Source: Elysia marginata (taxonomy: Eukaryota; Mollusca; Gastropoda; Plakobranchidae). From it: a stretch of 20,255 nt of DNA. Of this stretch, positions 1 through 9,477 are shown one piece after another (the stretch's first letter is position 1; each line of letters starts with the position of its first letter). The notes under the pieces are model-generated. The model ran no database searches, was not told the DNA's origin, and saw only the letters and a list, made by a program, of their open reading frames with translations. The DNA lies in the NCBI GenBank assembly GCA_019649035.1, contig BMAT01000753.1, positions 115,378 through 135,632 on the forward strand. Direction: 5' to 3'. The translations under genes and the position numbers were made by a program.

Positions 1-129
1 TAATGCCTCTAATATTATCACCTCGATCTAAAGAAATGAAACTTCGTTTTCAAATTAAAACTTAGAATCATTACCTGCAACCTAAACATAAACCTTAAGA
101 TTAAACTTGGTAACAAAAAGGAAGAAGAA

Positions 130-420
130 AGGACCGGCTCTGTGGCCTAGCGGTAAGACACTCGCTCAGAGTTCGAGAGGTGCGTGGTTCGATCCCCGGC
201 CGAGTCAAACCAAGGACTTTAAAATTGGTATTAGCAGCTGATGCGCCTTGCATTTGGCATTATGGGTTTAGTGTTAAGTCTGGTCGGCCCGGTGTCAAGA
301 TAATGTGACTGGGTGAGGTATACGCAAGCTCTCCTTACATCAAAGTGTGGCAGCACGCTTTCAATTGCGCCGTCTTTGAGATAACCTCGAAGGTTACTGG
401 GACGTTAAAAATTCAAACAA
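130..420 (+). mobile_element. tRNA-derived SINE (full-length-looking copy)
   Basis: The head carries both internal RNA polymerase III promoter boxes: an A box TGGCCTAGCGG at 142-152 and a B box GGTTCGATCCC at 186-196, with tRNA-like spacing. The acceptor and T stems pair poorly, so this is a tRNA-derived SINE and not a working tRNA. About 220 bp of unrelated body follow, ending in GGGACGTTAAAAATTC near 400-416. The flanks AAAGGAAGAAGAA (left) and AAAGGAATAAGAA (right) may be an imperfect target-site duplication. The family is non-autonomous and needs a LINE in trans; the partner is not identifiable here. The SINE class is fairly sure; the exact ends and family name are not. Confidence 0.75.
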
Positions 421-434
421 AGGAATAAGAAGGA

Positions 435-620
435 GCCTACTATGAGTAAAAACAGGTACAATACAAACAGTGAATGGAACTTTTAAAAAGTTAGAAAAAA
501 AACTTACAGGTTCAGAATCTTTTTGTATCGTTGTTTTTGAAGCGAGCATCGATTGCTTTGAGAGACAATGAAGCGTCCTTAGTAGTCTTTCTCTGTTGAG
601 AGAAATCTTATCTTTTGTAC
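435..620. other. Unassigned sequence between the SINE and the G-rich tract
   Basis: No gene or repeat recognised. A minus-strand open stretch (394-684) spans this segment, but its start lies in the complement of the G-rich tract and its end in the SINE, so I regard it as chance. Confidence 0.4.
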
Positions 621-644
621 GGGTGGGGTGGGTGGAAGGGGGGG
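621..644 (+). other. Putative G-quadruplex motif
   Basis: Four G-runs of 3, 4, 3 and 7 bases are separated by loops of 1, 1 and 5 bases, which fits the canonical G3+N1-7 pattern on the plus strand. A second G-run of six follows at about 664-669. The surrounding DNA is AT-rich, so this is a local compositional outlier. It may mark a regulatory or fold-prone site; no adjacent gene is seen. Confidence 0.55.
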
Positions 645-709
645 CTTGATTGAGGCGGAAGTTGGGGGGACAGCTTAAGACCAAAACCTTCTAATTTGAA
701 CTTGGAGAT

Positions 710-723
710 GTTGCTATGGTAAC
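710..723. promoter_or_regulatory. RFX X-box-like palindrome
   Basis: GTTGCTATGGTAAC matches the RFX-family X-box layout (GTNRCC, short spacer, RGYAAC) with one change in the left half-site, and is nearly palindromic. In animals such sites often lie upstream of ciliary genes. No transcription start or gene is visible nearby, so function is not shown. It lies about 65 bp downstream of the G-rich tract. Confidence 0.3.
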
Positions 724-1843
724 GCGGGTCATATTGAATTTTTATAACATTTCTCTGAACCTAAGTCTCCCACATTTTGAACAAAATGACTTCAAACTGA
801 CCAAATTTTAGATCAATAGCTTTGTCACAAAAGTAACAGCCGATTTTCAATATTTTATTTCGAAGGGATATTGAATTCATAAAAACAGTTATTGATTATT
901 CCCCCTAAAAATTTACACATTTTTTGTTTCGTTTTTGTATTCATAGAAGTCTTTTAAGTTCAATAACATTCCAGTCTATTTATATATTATTGCTTTTTCA
1001 ATTCTTCAATGTATTTTTTGGGGTTATCTACTTTTGAAAAGATCAATCACCGTTTTTTGCTACTGTAGCTCAGAAAACAGAACAGAACATAAAGAAGGCA
1101 ACCAATCTCTTATCACTGCAGTTTGAGTAGCCCACAATATCCCATGACACATCTTTAGCCAAATTTAGCTAATAAAATTCAAACTGCTTACAAAGGGCGA
1201 CAAAGTGCACAAAATGTCGCACCACCACGGACAAAGTGCGCAGTTAGCGTCTAGTGTTCCTCTATGAGAAGGAAACAAGATAAGACTGACACCGTAAAGT
1301 GGTATCTCTAGTGGTATCTACTATCTAGCGGTTCTAAGTGGCGTGTGGAGATTCCCGTATTGACAGGCCAATCTGTCAGCTCTGTATTAGCAGCAGACAG
1401 AGGGAGACAGATTGCATGTACATTATTGATCTCCCAGGGGACGGAATCTCGGATCTTTGACCCCTGTAAATTTGATACTTGGCCCCATTTCTGGACTACT
1501 GGACGGGCGAAACATTTAGCCTAACGGCTTTGTGTATCGTTATTGTCTTCCTCAGAAATGTAACTACTGGCGATTCCTAGAGGGAAGAAGAGCGATGGCT
1601 GTGGGGTTGGGTTGGGGAGCGATAGCCGCATTCTGAAAGACTAAGGTTGGCTTCAACAACACTGAAACCTTAGATAGGTTTTGTTTGCAGTAGGCCATAG
1701 AGTAGGTGCGAATCCTGAGTGTATGAAAGTAGTAGGTCTGGACGAAAAAATAAGCGTGTGTGAGGAGAGGAGAGTTAAGGGGAGACGAGAGTTCCTGGAG
1801 AGGTGTCAAGAGGTAAAGAGTATACAGATCGCGCTACAAGCCA
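724..1843. other. Intergenic or intronic sequence without recognisable genes
   Basis: AT-rich to about 1180, then a less AT-rich patch (about 1190-1480) with no convincing ORF. A pair of overlapping open stretches of 72 and 81 codons on opposite strands (1564-1899) shows no recognisable motifs and looks like chance. Confidence 0.5.
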
Positions 1844-2108
1844 GATTATCACAGGTCGTGTTCATTAGTTTGATAACTTACCTAACAAAATATAACTAGC
1901 AACAGTGAACCAACAATGTCAGAATGTTGATTATCCCAGGTCGTGTTCGATCCTATTAAGTTGATCATTTACCTAACAAAATAAAACCAGCAACAGTGAA
2001 CAAACAATGTCGGAATGTTGATTATCCCAGGTCGTGTTCATTAGTTTGATAGTTTACCTAACAAAATATAACTAGCAACAGTGAACCAACAAAGTCAGAA
2101 TGTTAATT
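1844..2108 (+). repeat. Minisatellite, three copies of an ~85-bp unit
   Basis: Units begin with GATTATC at 1844, 1929 and 2020, giving copies of 85, 91 and about 85 bp. Each contains CCTAACAAAATA, CAGCAACAGTGAA or a close variant, and a GAATGTT end. Copy 2 differs most: a six-base-longer segment follows its GTCGTGTTC. Copies 1 and 3 are nearly identical in that segment. Non-coding; the unit length is not a multiple of three. Confidence 0.9.
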
Positions 2109-2109
2109 A

Positions 2110-4249
2110 TATAACTACGAGTAACGCTCGTTCTTCAAATTCTACATATGGAAGTAGATGGATAATATTACCTCCAGGTATAAAATCTTACGCATAGACT
2201 AAAATCCCCTAATTTTTCAAAAGATTTTAAGATTTCATGAAGTTTGACCAATTTCCTTGCTTGTTCAAGGTAATATTGAACACTAGACGGCACAAATGAA
2301 ATTCACGAGAAAGGAAACCAAAGTTTCTAGCATTCTAGTCTGCCACTGGTAATATCTGTCTGGTGGCATCAGAAAAACTAAAAACAATGTAGCTAATTAA
2401 ATTTACGTAAAACAACTTTTTAATAAGCGGATTTTACTATTCATACCCTTGATATATTTTAGCACGCTTCCATTGGTATATATGAAGATGAAAATGTAGA
2501 ATTTATAACATTTTGCAACAAAATTATTATCAATGAAAAGTGTGTAAGTGAAAGATCGTGACATTCAACAACACCCCCGGCCTTTCTTTTTTTTTTCTTT
2601 TCATGATAAGGCATTAATTTGAATTTATTTTTGTCAGTTACCATGTTACCCAGAAATATCGGAATCTTTCAAAACTTTGTGATTTCTTGTTGTCTTTATC
2701 AACTCTCTTTTTTCGGTTTTAGTTCTTCTCGGTAACTTCAAGGTAAAAATTGCTTTGGAGGTTTTACAAACAGCCGTTTACATCTGTATCTAAAACCGAT
2801 TCGTGCATGTCAAAGAAAACGTCGTACTCAAGAAAAAGAAAATAACGAATAAGGAAGTAAGATAGTCTTTAAGTTTAATAAGCTTTCAAACCATAATATA
2901 TCAAACTAAGCTAATTTTTAAAAGCATTTTAATATTTCAGTCTTGATTTCAAGCAATTTAGCAAGATTCAAAGCCTAGAAATGCCTTGTTACAATTACCA
3001 ACGCCTCGAAATAATGTGACAGGGGCGACACCTGATTCGTTATAAATTTACTTGCTTGACTAAATTTTCCTTATGACGTTTTTTTTTGGATAATTTTATA
3101 GGCTACTAAAAAAATTAGCGCTGGAATTGCTCTTCTGTACATTAAATATTCCTCACTTTCTTTCTGATAATACTCATTTTCCTAACATTTCAAAACATGT
3201 GTGAAAAAAATATTAGGCTGGTTTTACAAAACTGTGTAATATAACTTTTTGCAAGAAAAAAAAATGAAATTATTAAGTTAAAAAAAAAGAAAGAAATCTA
3301 GCTTAAATAATGGATTTGAGCCAATGTACTTACTTTTCATCCGTGTGTAAATAAAAAGTTGTGAGAAATAAGTCTCTCAAAGTCTCTCACTCTGTGCCTC
3401 TCTCTTTATCCAAAGTAGAGTGTTCAGTTGCTTTGGCAACAGACTGCCATTAGTTGCATTTCCACTGTCTTACTCTCAGAACATTGATCGCAAAGATATC
3501 ATATTCAATCTCAAATTATTCTTACCACATACGTTTTCGAATAAGGTAACTTGTGAAATCTTTTCCTCCTTTCATTCGCTCAGTAATAATGAGTCACAAA
3601 TTTGCAGGCTTTCCCTATCTAGCTTTATCATCTAGCTGTCCTGGATGCGATACCATAATTCGATTTAAGCAATAGGTCTAAGCTTGCAAAAACTTATAAA
3701 CATTTTCTTGTTGTTAAAAAAGGTGATATTTTAATCAGTAAAATGTTTCCATTTTAAGCAAAAATATAGGGCAATGAAAACATTACCAAAGTATAATGAA
3801 AAGACATTATTTTCGTAGTTCGCTTTTATTTCAAACTGTGTTAGCTAACTTAGGTTTTTGGCCATCAGTCAAAACAAAAGTAACAACTTTTTCCGCTTAT
3901 AAGGGAATGTCCTATAACCCAGAGGAGTATAAAACTACCTTTACTATTGTTCAAATGGTTGGCTAGAAGAGAACAGAAACTGATACACGTAATCTTGACA
4001 CACACGCGAGAAAATCCCCCTCATTCCAGAGTTCAGCAACTAATTTACAGACAGTAGCTTCACATGTCTATGCTAACAAAACTGAAGTAGGACCGAGGCG
4101 AAACTTCTAAGACCGAAAAATCAATATTACTGCAATTTAGTCTCTGCCACTAGCACTAATGCGCCACTATGAAAATGCAATGTTGACGGAAAATAACTTT
4201 CCCTTTTTTCTTCTCTTCCCAAAAAGCCAACTGGCAACCCGTAAGTCGC
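2110..4249. other. AT-rich sequence with no recognised gene
   Basis: Mostly AT-rich with short homopolymers, including an interrupted T tract at about 2585-2602. Open stretches of 61-71 codons exist but carry no recognisable motifs. I see no tandem repeats, LINE motifs or RNA genes here. Confidence 0.5.
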
Positions 4250-4424
4250 AGTTACAACAATAGAGCGTGGCCGGATATGGCCAGGTAATTAACTTGGAGA
4301 ACTGCCGAGTGCTACTGACTTCATTCACCTATGACACGACCGGAATTCCTAGCTGGCAAATTACCTAGATCTATTGACCTACGATCGAGTGCGGTTTTCA
4401 TCACGACCAAAAAAAAAAAAAAAG
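4250..4424 (+). mobile_element. Possible A-tailed retroposed fragment
   Basis: A stretch less AT-rich than its surroundings, with near-inverted CCAGGTAATT (about 4280) and AATTACCTAG (about 4360), ends in a run of about 15 A at 4410-4424. An A tail after a compositionally distinct block suggests a retroposed element. I cannot find a clear target-site duplication or Pol III boxes, so the call is tentative. A simple A microsatellite is the alternative. Confidence 0.25.
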
Positions 4425-4997
4425 TTATCAATTATTGGTAAAATTATGTTGCTGAAAATTTTAAAATGTAACTACGCTAAAGATTGATCAGCATAATCCG
4501 GCACATTTTTGCACTGTTATGATTAAGATTTATTGAATACTAGATCTAATGGAATTTCGAGAGTAATTGTATACGACAAAAAGGGCACGAAACTTTTCCA
4601 CAGCTTCCTAGAAAACTTTTTCGTGATTCAAATCTTATAAAATAAAATTTAAAATTAAATCACTCTATCATACACATTGCAGGGTTCTACACTTTGCCAG
4701 TTTAGAATTTCGATGTATCTTCACTTGTGAACATATTCAAGTTATGTGCATGATCTAAAGAGTTTGATTCAGGGTTGATTTGCGAAACATAAAAACAGGA
4801 ATTTTTGCCTTTCATAAAAAACCACCTTCATTTCGATTTCAAAATATAATATAGTTTTAAGACCAACCTTTGATCTCTATTTTATCCTGAAACGAACAGC
4901 GTTAATGATTAGAGGCAATAAAAAGACTTATTGATTTGAGATCAATATTTCGTTACATTATCGTTTGAAGTGTCTTTGTCAACACCTTGCGAAATGG
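4425..4997. other. AT-rich sequence, nothing recognised
   Basis: No ORF, repeat or RNA gene seen apart from one TAGATCTA palindrome (4541-4548). Confidence 0.45.
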
Positions 4998-5198
4998 TTA
5001 TACATGGTCCTCAACATCTGTGTTTAGGCCTGGAACTACAATCTGATTGGCTGACGTACGACTAACGACTTCTGTCGTGCTTTTCATCATTACGTACAGC
5101 ATACTATCAGGATTGTGAAGAATGCCTCTAACATGAAAGAAAACCAATTCTTTACAATACGTTCCCTCCTCTCGAACAGAAGAAAGCCGGACAAGCAT
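4998..5198 (-). CDS. Unrecognised 66-codon open stretch, possible exon remnant
   Basis: The predicted peptide has mixed composition without the Phe/Leu/Lys bias of the surrounding chance ORFs, and the DNA is less AT-rich than its flanks. I recognise no domain. A pyrimidine-rich TTTCTTCTGTTCGAG precedes it on the minus strand (around 5165-5190) and a GT follows near its end, so an internal exon is conceivable. The splice signals are weak. It may equally be a decayed repeat or a random open frame. Confidence 0.15.
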   Translation of the reverse strand: MLVRLSSVREEGTYCKELVFFHVRGILHNPDSMLYVMMKSTTEVVSRTSANQIVVPGLNTDVEDHV

Positions 5199-5710
5199 TC
5201 ATGTCTGGACGGTAATTGCTCTTATGAAGTTAAACAGAAGTCCCGTCACCATTCAAACTGACAAGTGCTTGAAACGCAACTCTCATTCATAAAGACTCAT
5301 TTAGTTTTATCCCCAATAGAAAACAGTCTTTTAATGGCCTCTGCGTTAAAACCATCGTGCAAGTATGCATCTCTGAAATGTGTTTAGAACATTGGTTACA
5401 AGAGTGGCAACTTTTGGAAAAGCTTAAAACTGAAATGGTAATGATAATTTTGAAAATAAACTGGAAAAATCTATTGTTAAAAAAATTTTAAAAATTCCGA
5501 ATAGATAAGTATCATTAGAATTCGCTAGTTTACCTTTTTACCTGAAAGTCAAAGATAATCAGCATTGTAGCCGGAGGGGGTGCAAATAACATTCGACAAT
5601 GAACTGATCGTGGGATAGGCAACATACTAAAAATAGCTGATCTTAATAGCATGCAAACCAATTTAGGACGTAAGAAGGTGCGTTCTGTGAAGAAAGAAGT
5701 CATAAATAGT
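5199..5710. other. Unassigned AT-rich sequence
   Basis: No gene or repeat recognised up to the start of the purine tract. Confidence 0.45.
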
Positions 5711-5748
5711 AGATCTGAGGGAGAGAGACACAGAGAGGGAGAGAAGGA

Positions 5749-5787
<39 letters not shown>

Positions 5788-6006
5788 GCAGAGAGAGAAA
5801 GAGAGAGAGAGGGAGAAAAAGAGAGACAGAGAGAGAAAGAGAAAAAGAGGCAGAGAGAGAAAGAGAGAGAGAAGGAGAAAAAGAGAGACAGAGAGAGACA
5901 AACAGAGAGAGAGAGAGAACGAGAGGAGGCAAGGAGGAGGTGAGAGAGACTGGCAGCTGGATAGAAAGACAGACCGAGCTAGAAACAGAAAGAGAGAGAC
6001 AGAGGG
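5711..6006 (+). repeat. GA-rich polypurine microsatellite
   Basis: Nearly 300 bp of GAGA/GAAA/GACA sequence, almost entirely purine on the plus strand. Within it a 62-bp segment is tandemly duplicated: the GAGGCAGAGAG landmark recurs at 5785 and 5847, and GAGAGACAGAG at 5821 and 5883. Long open stretches on both strands (Arg/Glu-rich or Ser/Leu-rich) are products of the low complexity and not genes. Such tracts can adopt triplex (H-DNA) structures. Confidence 0.95.
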
Positions 6007-6663
6007 CGTATAGTATTTACCTAAATAACAAAGTAACAAATCTTATAAATAAATGTCTTTAACCAACCAGCATGTTGCATTCAAATATCTTTAATCTTAA
6101 ACATATAGAAGTACGAGCGTACTTTGTATTAGCATAAAGACTTCTTTGCAGATGAATGAAACCCTGAGTAAAAGGATACTTTACATTTGTTTGTTAAATA
6201 CAAAGATATCTTTCTAGTCAGCATAAATATGTGAAAAGGAAATACAGGAAAAAGATCGTGTCTAACTCATGCAAACAGTTCAGCTGAGGAAGTCTCCCTA
6301 ATACTTGAAAGCTGTAAAGCGCCTTTAAGCACAATACTTCTTGACATTGTTGACCGTTTAATCGGCCTAATGCACACGCTCTACAGGGGCGCTCACAGTA
6401 ATCCCTGCAGATATCCCTCCGCCAGCTGAGAGCCAAAGAAAGCTTCAAGAGGCAAGGATATATTACTTTACTAGCGCCAAAAACTCTGAGTGACGTCATT
6501 GCAACAGCTGACTGAGACCGCAAACAATTTTGTTTATAAGTCATACAATAGGCCTTCACTACGAAGGCTTAGATCCACCATGAGGACAAAGCTGGCTGAA
6601 TAATAACACACGCCTCCACGAAAAAGCATTTGAAAGAAACTTGGGGTACATGAAAACAAACAA
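6007..6663. other. Unassigned sequence with a CRE palindrome
   Basis: The part from about 6260 to 6560 is less AT-rich and is spanned by a 113-codon open stretch on the minus strand (6218-6559). Its peptide is Cys/Leu-rich and matches nothing I know. A short hairpin (GCCTTC / GAAGGC) lies at about 6550-6570. No repeat identity established. Confidence 0.35.
6491..6498. promoter_or_regulatory. CRE-type palindrome TGACGTCA
   Basis: A perfect CREB/ATF full site, followed six bases later by CAGCTG. Both are short motifs and either could occur by chance in 20 kb. No start site or gene is attached to them here. Confidence 0.25.
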
Positions 6664-6669
6664 CAACTA

Positions 6670-6921
6670 TCTCGCGTCCAGGGTGAATGAGTCGGAAGTC
6701 AGAAATTCCTTTTTTGAGGGAAAACCCCATTTAAGATCTATTTTTTCCTCGTTTCTTAATATTTTATATTAAGAAATTTTAACATCTTCCCTCGAAATTT
6801 CGGTAATGTTTTGAAAATTTTGACGCTTGGAAGCTTAGAAAAATGTCTTGTTCAAAACAGCAGTGGTTTTAAATGTAAAAAATTTCGACATAAGAACTAT
6901 TTATTCACCCTGGACGCGAGA
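6670..6921. mobile_element. MITE-like element with 19-bp perfect terminal inverted repeats (copy 1)
   Basis: The left end TCTCGCGTCCAGGGTGAAT (6670-6688) is the exact reverse complement of 6903-6921. Similarity continues imperfectly inward (GTCAGAAATTCC against GTCGAAATTTT) and a few bases outward (CAAC/CAAT). At about 252 bp with no transposase, this fits a non-autonomous DNA element. A diverged relative lies at 9478-9698 in the same orientation. No convincing target-site duplication is visible, so the superfamily is undetermined. The open stretch at 6811-7050 runs across its right end and is not a gene. Confidence 0.7.
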
Positions 6922-7049
6922 CAATTGCTATTGAAACACGGCTTCCATTTATTTTACAACACTTCTTTTGCAGACAAATATTACCTCGTCTTGTTTGACT
7001 TAAAAAAAAACAACGTTTTTTTGTTATTGTTTCAGATATTCCCGCTCTA

Positions 7050-7990
7050 GAGCTCCTCGCGTTGACGATTTATCCAGTAAATATCCTCCATCACTCCTGG
7101 TCTTGAGCGAAGGATCGAGGGTTGTTTAGATCCTTGCCTTTTTTTTTCATTTGTAGAATGCTTGGCATAGTGTTATGGGAAGTGCTGTTAAGGGTCTTTG
7201 CCTGAATCAACTGGATAATATAAGCTTGCACTAATCTTGCATGGCTTTCTTAGCCAGAATCCCAACATCTCCTGAAAGAATTTGTCCAAAAAGACACGAA
7301 CGACTATGGTATGAGTGGATAGTTTACCTTCAATGTATGTTTTGTAAAAGGATTGACTGAAAGTCTTTGTATAGCAATGAATGTTTGAGATTTTTTTATG
7401 GTCGCCACTTTCTGTGGAATGCGTCAACTTTGTTTATCTCGGCCTGACTTAATGCCCATGTTCCATAGTTGTATGTCATAGTAGATTTTACCAGTCCTAT
7501 GTATAGTTTGATTTCTTTGTTTGTGTTTCTTCTGTTTTTGTTTCCACGGACGGTTATTATTTGTTAGCGCTCTGTTGGAGAAGTGTTTTCTTCTCTGAAT
7601 GTCTCCTGTGTCACTTATAAAAGAACTAATTTTGTTGGTTTTTTTTAGATGGTCTCACTTCCGACGAGGTATGACAGTTATATTTTCTTTACATTTGTTC
7701 AATTGATTTGATAACATCAATGTTTATGTAAAATAATCCTATGGAGTTGACGTTTTCTGCATATTATATCTTCCCTAGCATTATTTCTTCCAAAGGACTG
7801 ACGCGGTAAGGTTTCGTATGGCAATTCTGGCGTTTCTGAGGACATGTTCCACGCACAATTCCACAGAGTTCTGGGCTGAGACCATATTCTTGTGGTTGTT
7901 TCAACTTTGGAAGGATGTTTGAATGTTGTCCTGTTTGCTCTGGTGTTGATTTCCGTCTTACTGAAAAGGAAATGCACTAGGCTAAGGATG
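7050..7990 (-). mobile_element. Decayed non-LTR retrotransposon, RT and C-terminal region
   Basis: Read on the minus strand, pieces of a LINE polyprotein appear in order but in shifting frames. They are: GLSPELCGIV (7854-7883), resembling the QGDGLSP reverse-transcriptase motif; a following VEHVLRNARIAIRN-like helix one frame away; a GDIQRRKHFSNRAL block near 7590-7620; NKEIKLYIGLVKS and YNYGTWALSQAEINKVDAF around 7425-7520; LFGQIL plus AKKAMQ near 7240-7295; and PLTALPITL near 7170-7195. The order and motifs (YNxGTW, DAFHR, LFGHxLR, TLPxxL) are those of a LINE RT-to-C-terminal region. The catalytic FADD/YADD box is not recognisable. Many frameshifts and stops make this an old, inactive copy. 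The clade is undetermined; it may be RTE-like. Confidence 0.75.
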
Positions 7991-8377
7991 AAGTACAAGA
8001 GTTGATTTATAATTCTTTGTGTGATTCAAAAGTGGTTTGAGTACCTCCCTCTGCCGTTGTTTTGTTTAAAAGTCGTAGTGCATATTTATGAAGTTCTCAT
8101 TCGAATAGCTCTTTACCGGGCGTTTTGTCATTTTTTTTAAATATTCAATTACACCTTTGTTCTTTGGTCTTCTTCAGTGTTCTTGGTACTTTTTAAAATA
8201 GAGTTATTTCAGGTAGTCTTTTGTTTTTTAATTTATCATTTGAAATGAAACTGATACAGATAAAAGTAATTTAGAAATTTGCATGAAATATCTATAGTTG
8301 TTAGCCACAAATTCAGTTCATGAATTAAATCTTAATGATTTTTTAACTCTTGCACTAGACTTCATCCACGGGCTCCT
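7991..8377. other. Unassigned sequence between LINE relic and CT tract
   Basis: May include further eroded upstream parts of the minus-strand LINE, but I see no definite motif. Confidence 0.35.
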
Positions 8378-8399
8378 TTGCTCTCTCTCTCTCTTTCTT

Positions 8400-8430
<31 letters not shown>

Positions 8431-8440
8431 TTCTCTTTCT
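8378..8440 (+). repeat. CT microsatellite
   Basis: CTCTCT and CTTTCTTT runs with only pyrimidines for about 60 bp. A looser pyrimidine-rich extension runs to about 8515, then an A12 run at about 8520-8531. The Ser/Leu-rich open stretches here (8298-8615) are low-complexity artefacts. Confidence 0.92.
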
Positions 8441-8811
8441 TGTATATGTGTCTCTGTCTTACCCTCTTTCTTTCTATCTCTGTGTCCCTCTGTCTTTATG
8501 TCTTTCTGTTCTCAATTTTCAAAAAAAAAAAATCTTTCCAATAGAAACCTCCCTTTTTCAAAATTCTCCCTTACATATTGAACCTCCTTATGCTTTAATC
8601 TATTTCCCTTTCTAACCTAAGTTCTGTTAAGATTCTTGAAATATCTTAACGCTGAGTTGTCTCAATCAACATTTTCCTTAAAAGTTTTACTTTTTCACTT
8701 TGAATCATCTCATTTGCGCGTATATTATTCATCTAAGTCTTAAATGAACTGTATTTTTCTAACATCTTAAAAATGCTTTCAAAGTGATTTCCAACAACGG
8801 AGCATGAAAAT
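8441..8811. other. Unassigned AT-rich sequence
   Basis: Apart from the pyrimidine-rich extension, nothing recognised. Confidence 0.4.
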
Positions 8812-9282
8812 ATGCCTCGACTATCAAAATTTCACTCTGCCACTCAACTCATCATCTGGCAATCCTACACATATCGTTGTGTTTTAGCTGTAAACGTATA
8901 ATCCTACTCATCTCCCACTTGGAATTCTATTCTCCTGGTTCCATCCAGCTTTTCAATAAGCAAGATGCCTTTACTATCAACATTTCACTCCGCCACTAAA
9001 CTCATTACCTGGCCATCATACACACAATTATCGTTGTTTTTGGCTGTCAGAGTATAATCCTACTTATCTCTCACTTGGAACTCTATTCTCCTGGTTCCAT
9101 CAAGCTTTCCAATAACCAAGATGCCTTTACTATCAACATTTCACTCCGCCACTAAACTCATTACCTGGCCATGCTACGCATATCGGCCTTTTGCTGTAAC
9201 TACTAACTTGAGTGTAAGCGTATGATCTTACCCATCTATCTCTCACCACTTTATTCTCCCGGTTCCATCAAGCTATCAAGGT
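8812..9282 (+). repeat. Tandem repeat, three copies of an ~155-bp unit
   Basis: Units start at 8812, 8965 and 9121 (periods 153 and 156). Each contains ACTATCAACATTTCACTCCG or a close variant, then ACTCATTACCTGGCCAT, then TTCTCCTGGTTCCATC. Copies 2 and 3 are nearly identical over their first ~60 bp. The first copy and the right end of the third have diverged most, including an insertion near 9195-9215. No coding potential seen. Confidence 0.9.
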
Positions 9283-9477
9283 AAGATTTCAACCACCCTA
9301 CCCATGAGAGTAGGCCAAGGACACCCACACCCCTACCCTAAAACACGCGATCCAATCATGCAGAACAACGCTGAACAGTCACTCCGCGAGACCCCGTCAT
9401 GCAAGCGTGATAAATGTCGTAACGAAGATTATCCGATCGATCTGTTAGAAATAACATTGTGTTGATAAAGAACTTAA
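9283..9477. other. Spacer between tandem repeat and second MITE-like copy
   Basis: Contains a C-rich stretch (about 9330-9345). Nothing recognised. Confidence 0.35.

Noticed and set aside
142..210. Functional tRNA gene
   Set aside because: A and B boxes are present, but acceptor and T stems do not pair properly and a long SINE body follows, so it is a SINE head.
5530..6039. Long open frames on both strands (up to 169 codons) over the purine tract
   Set aside because: They encode only Arg/Glu or Ser/Leu low-complexity peptides forced by GA/CT repeats; a mirror pair on opposite strands is expected from the repeat.
6811..7050. 79-codon ORF crossing the right end of the MITE-like element
   Set aside because: Its start lies inside the non-coding element and its composition is AT-driven; no motif is readable.
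8298..8615. Ser/Leu/Phe-rich open frame resembling a membrane protein
   Set aside because: It is the translation of a CT microsatellite with its pyrimidine-rich extension and has no independent support.
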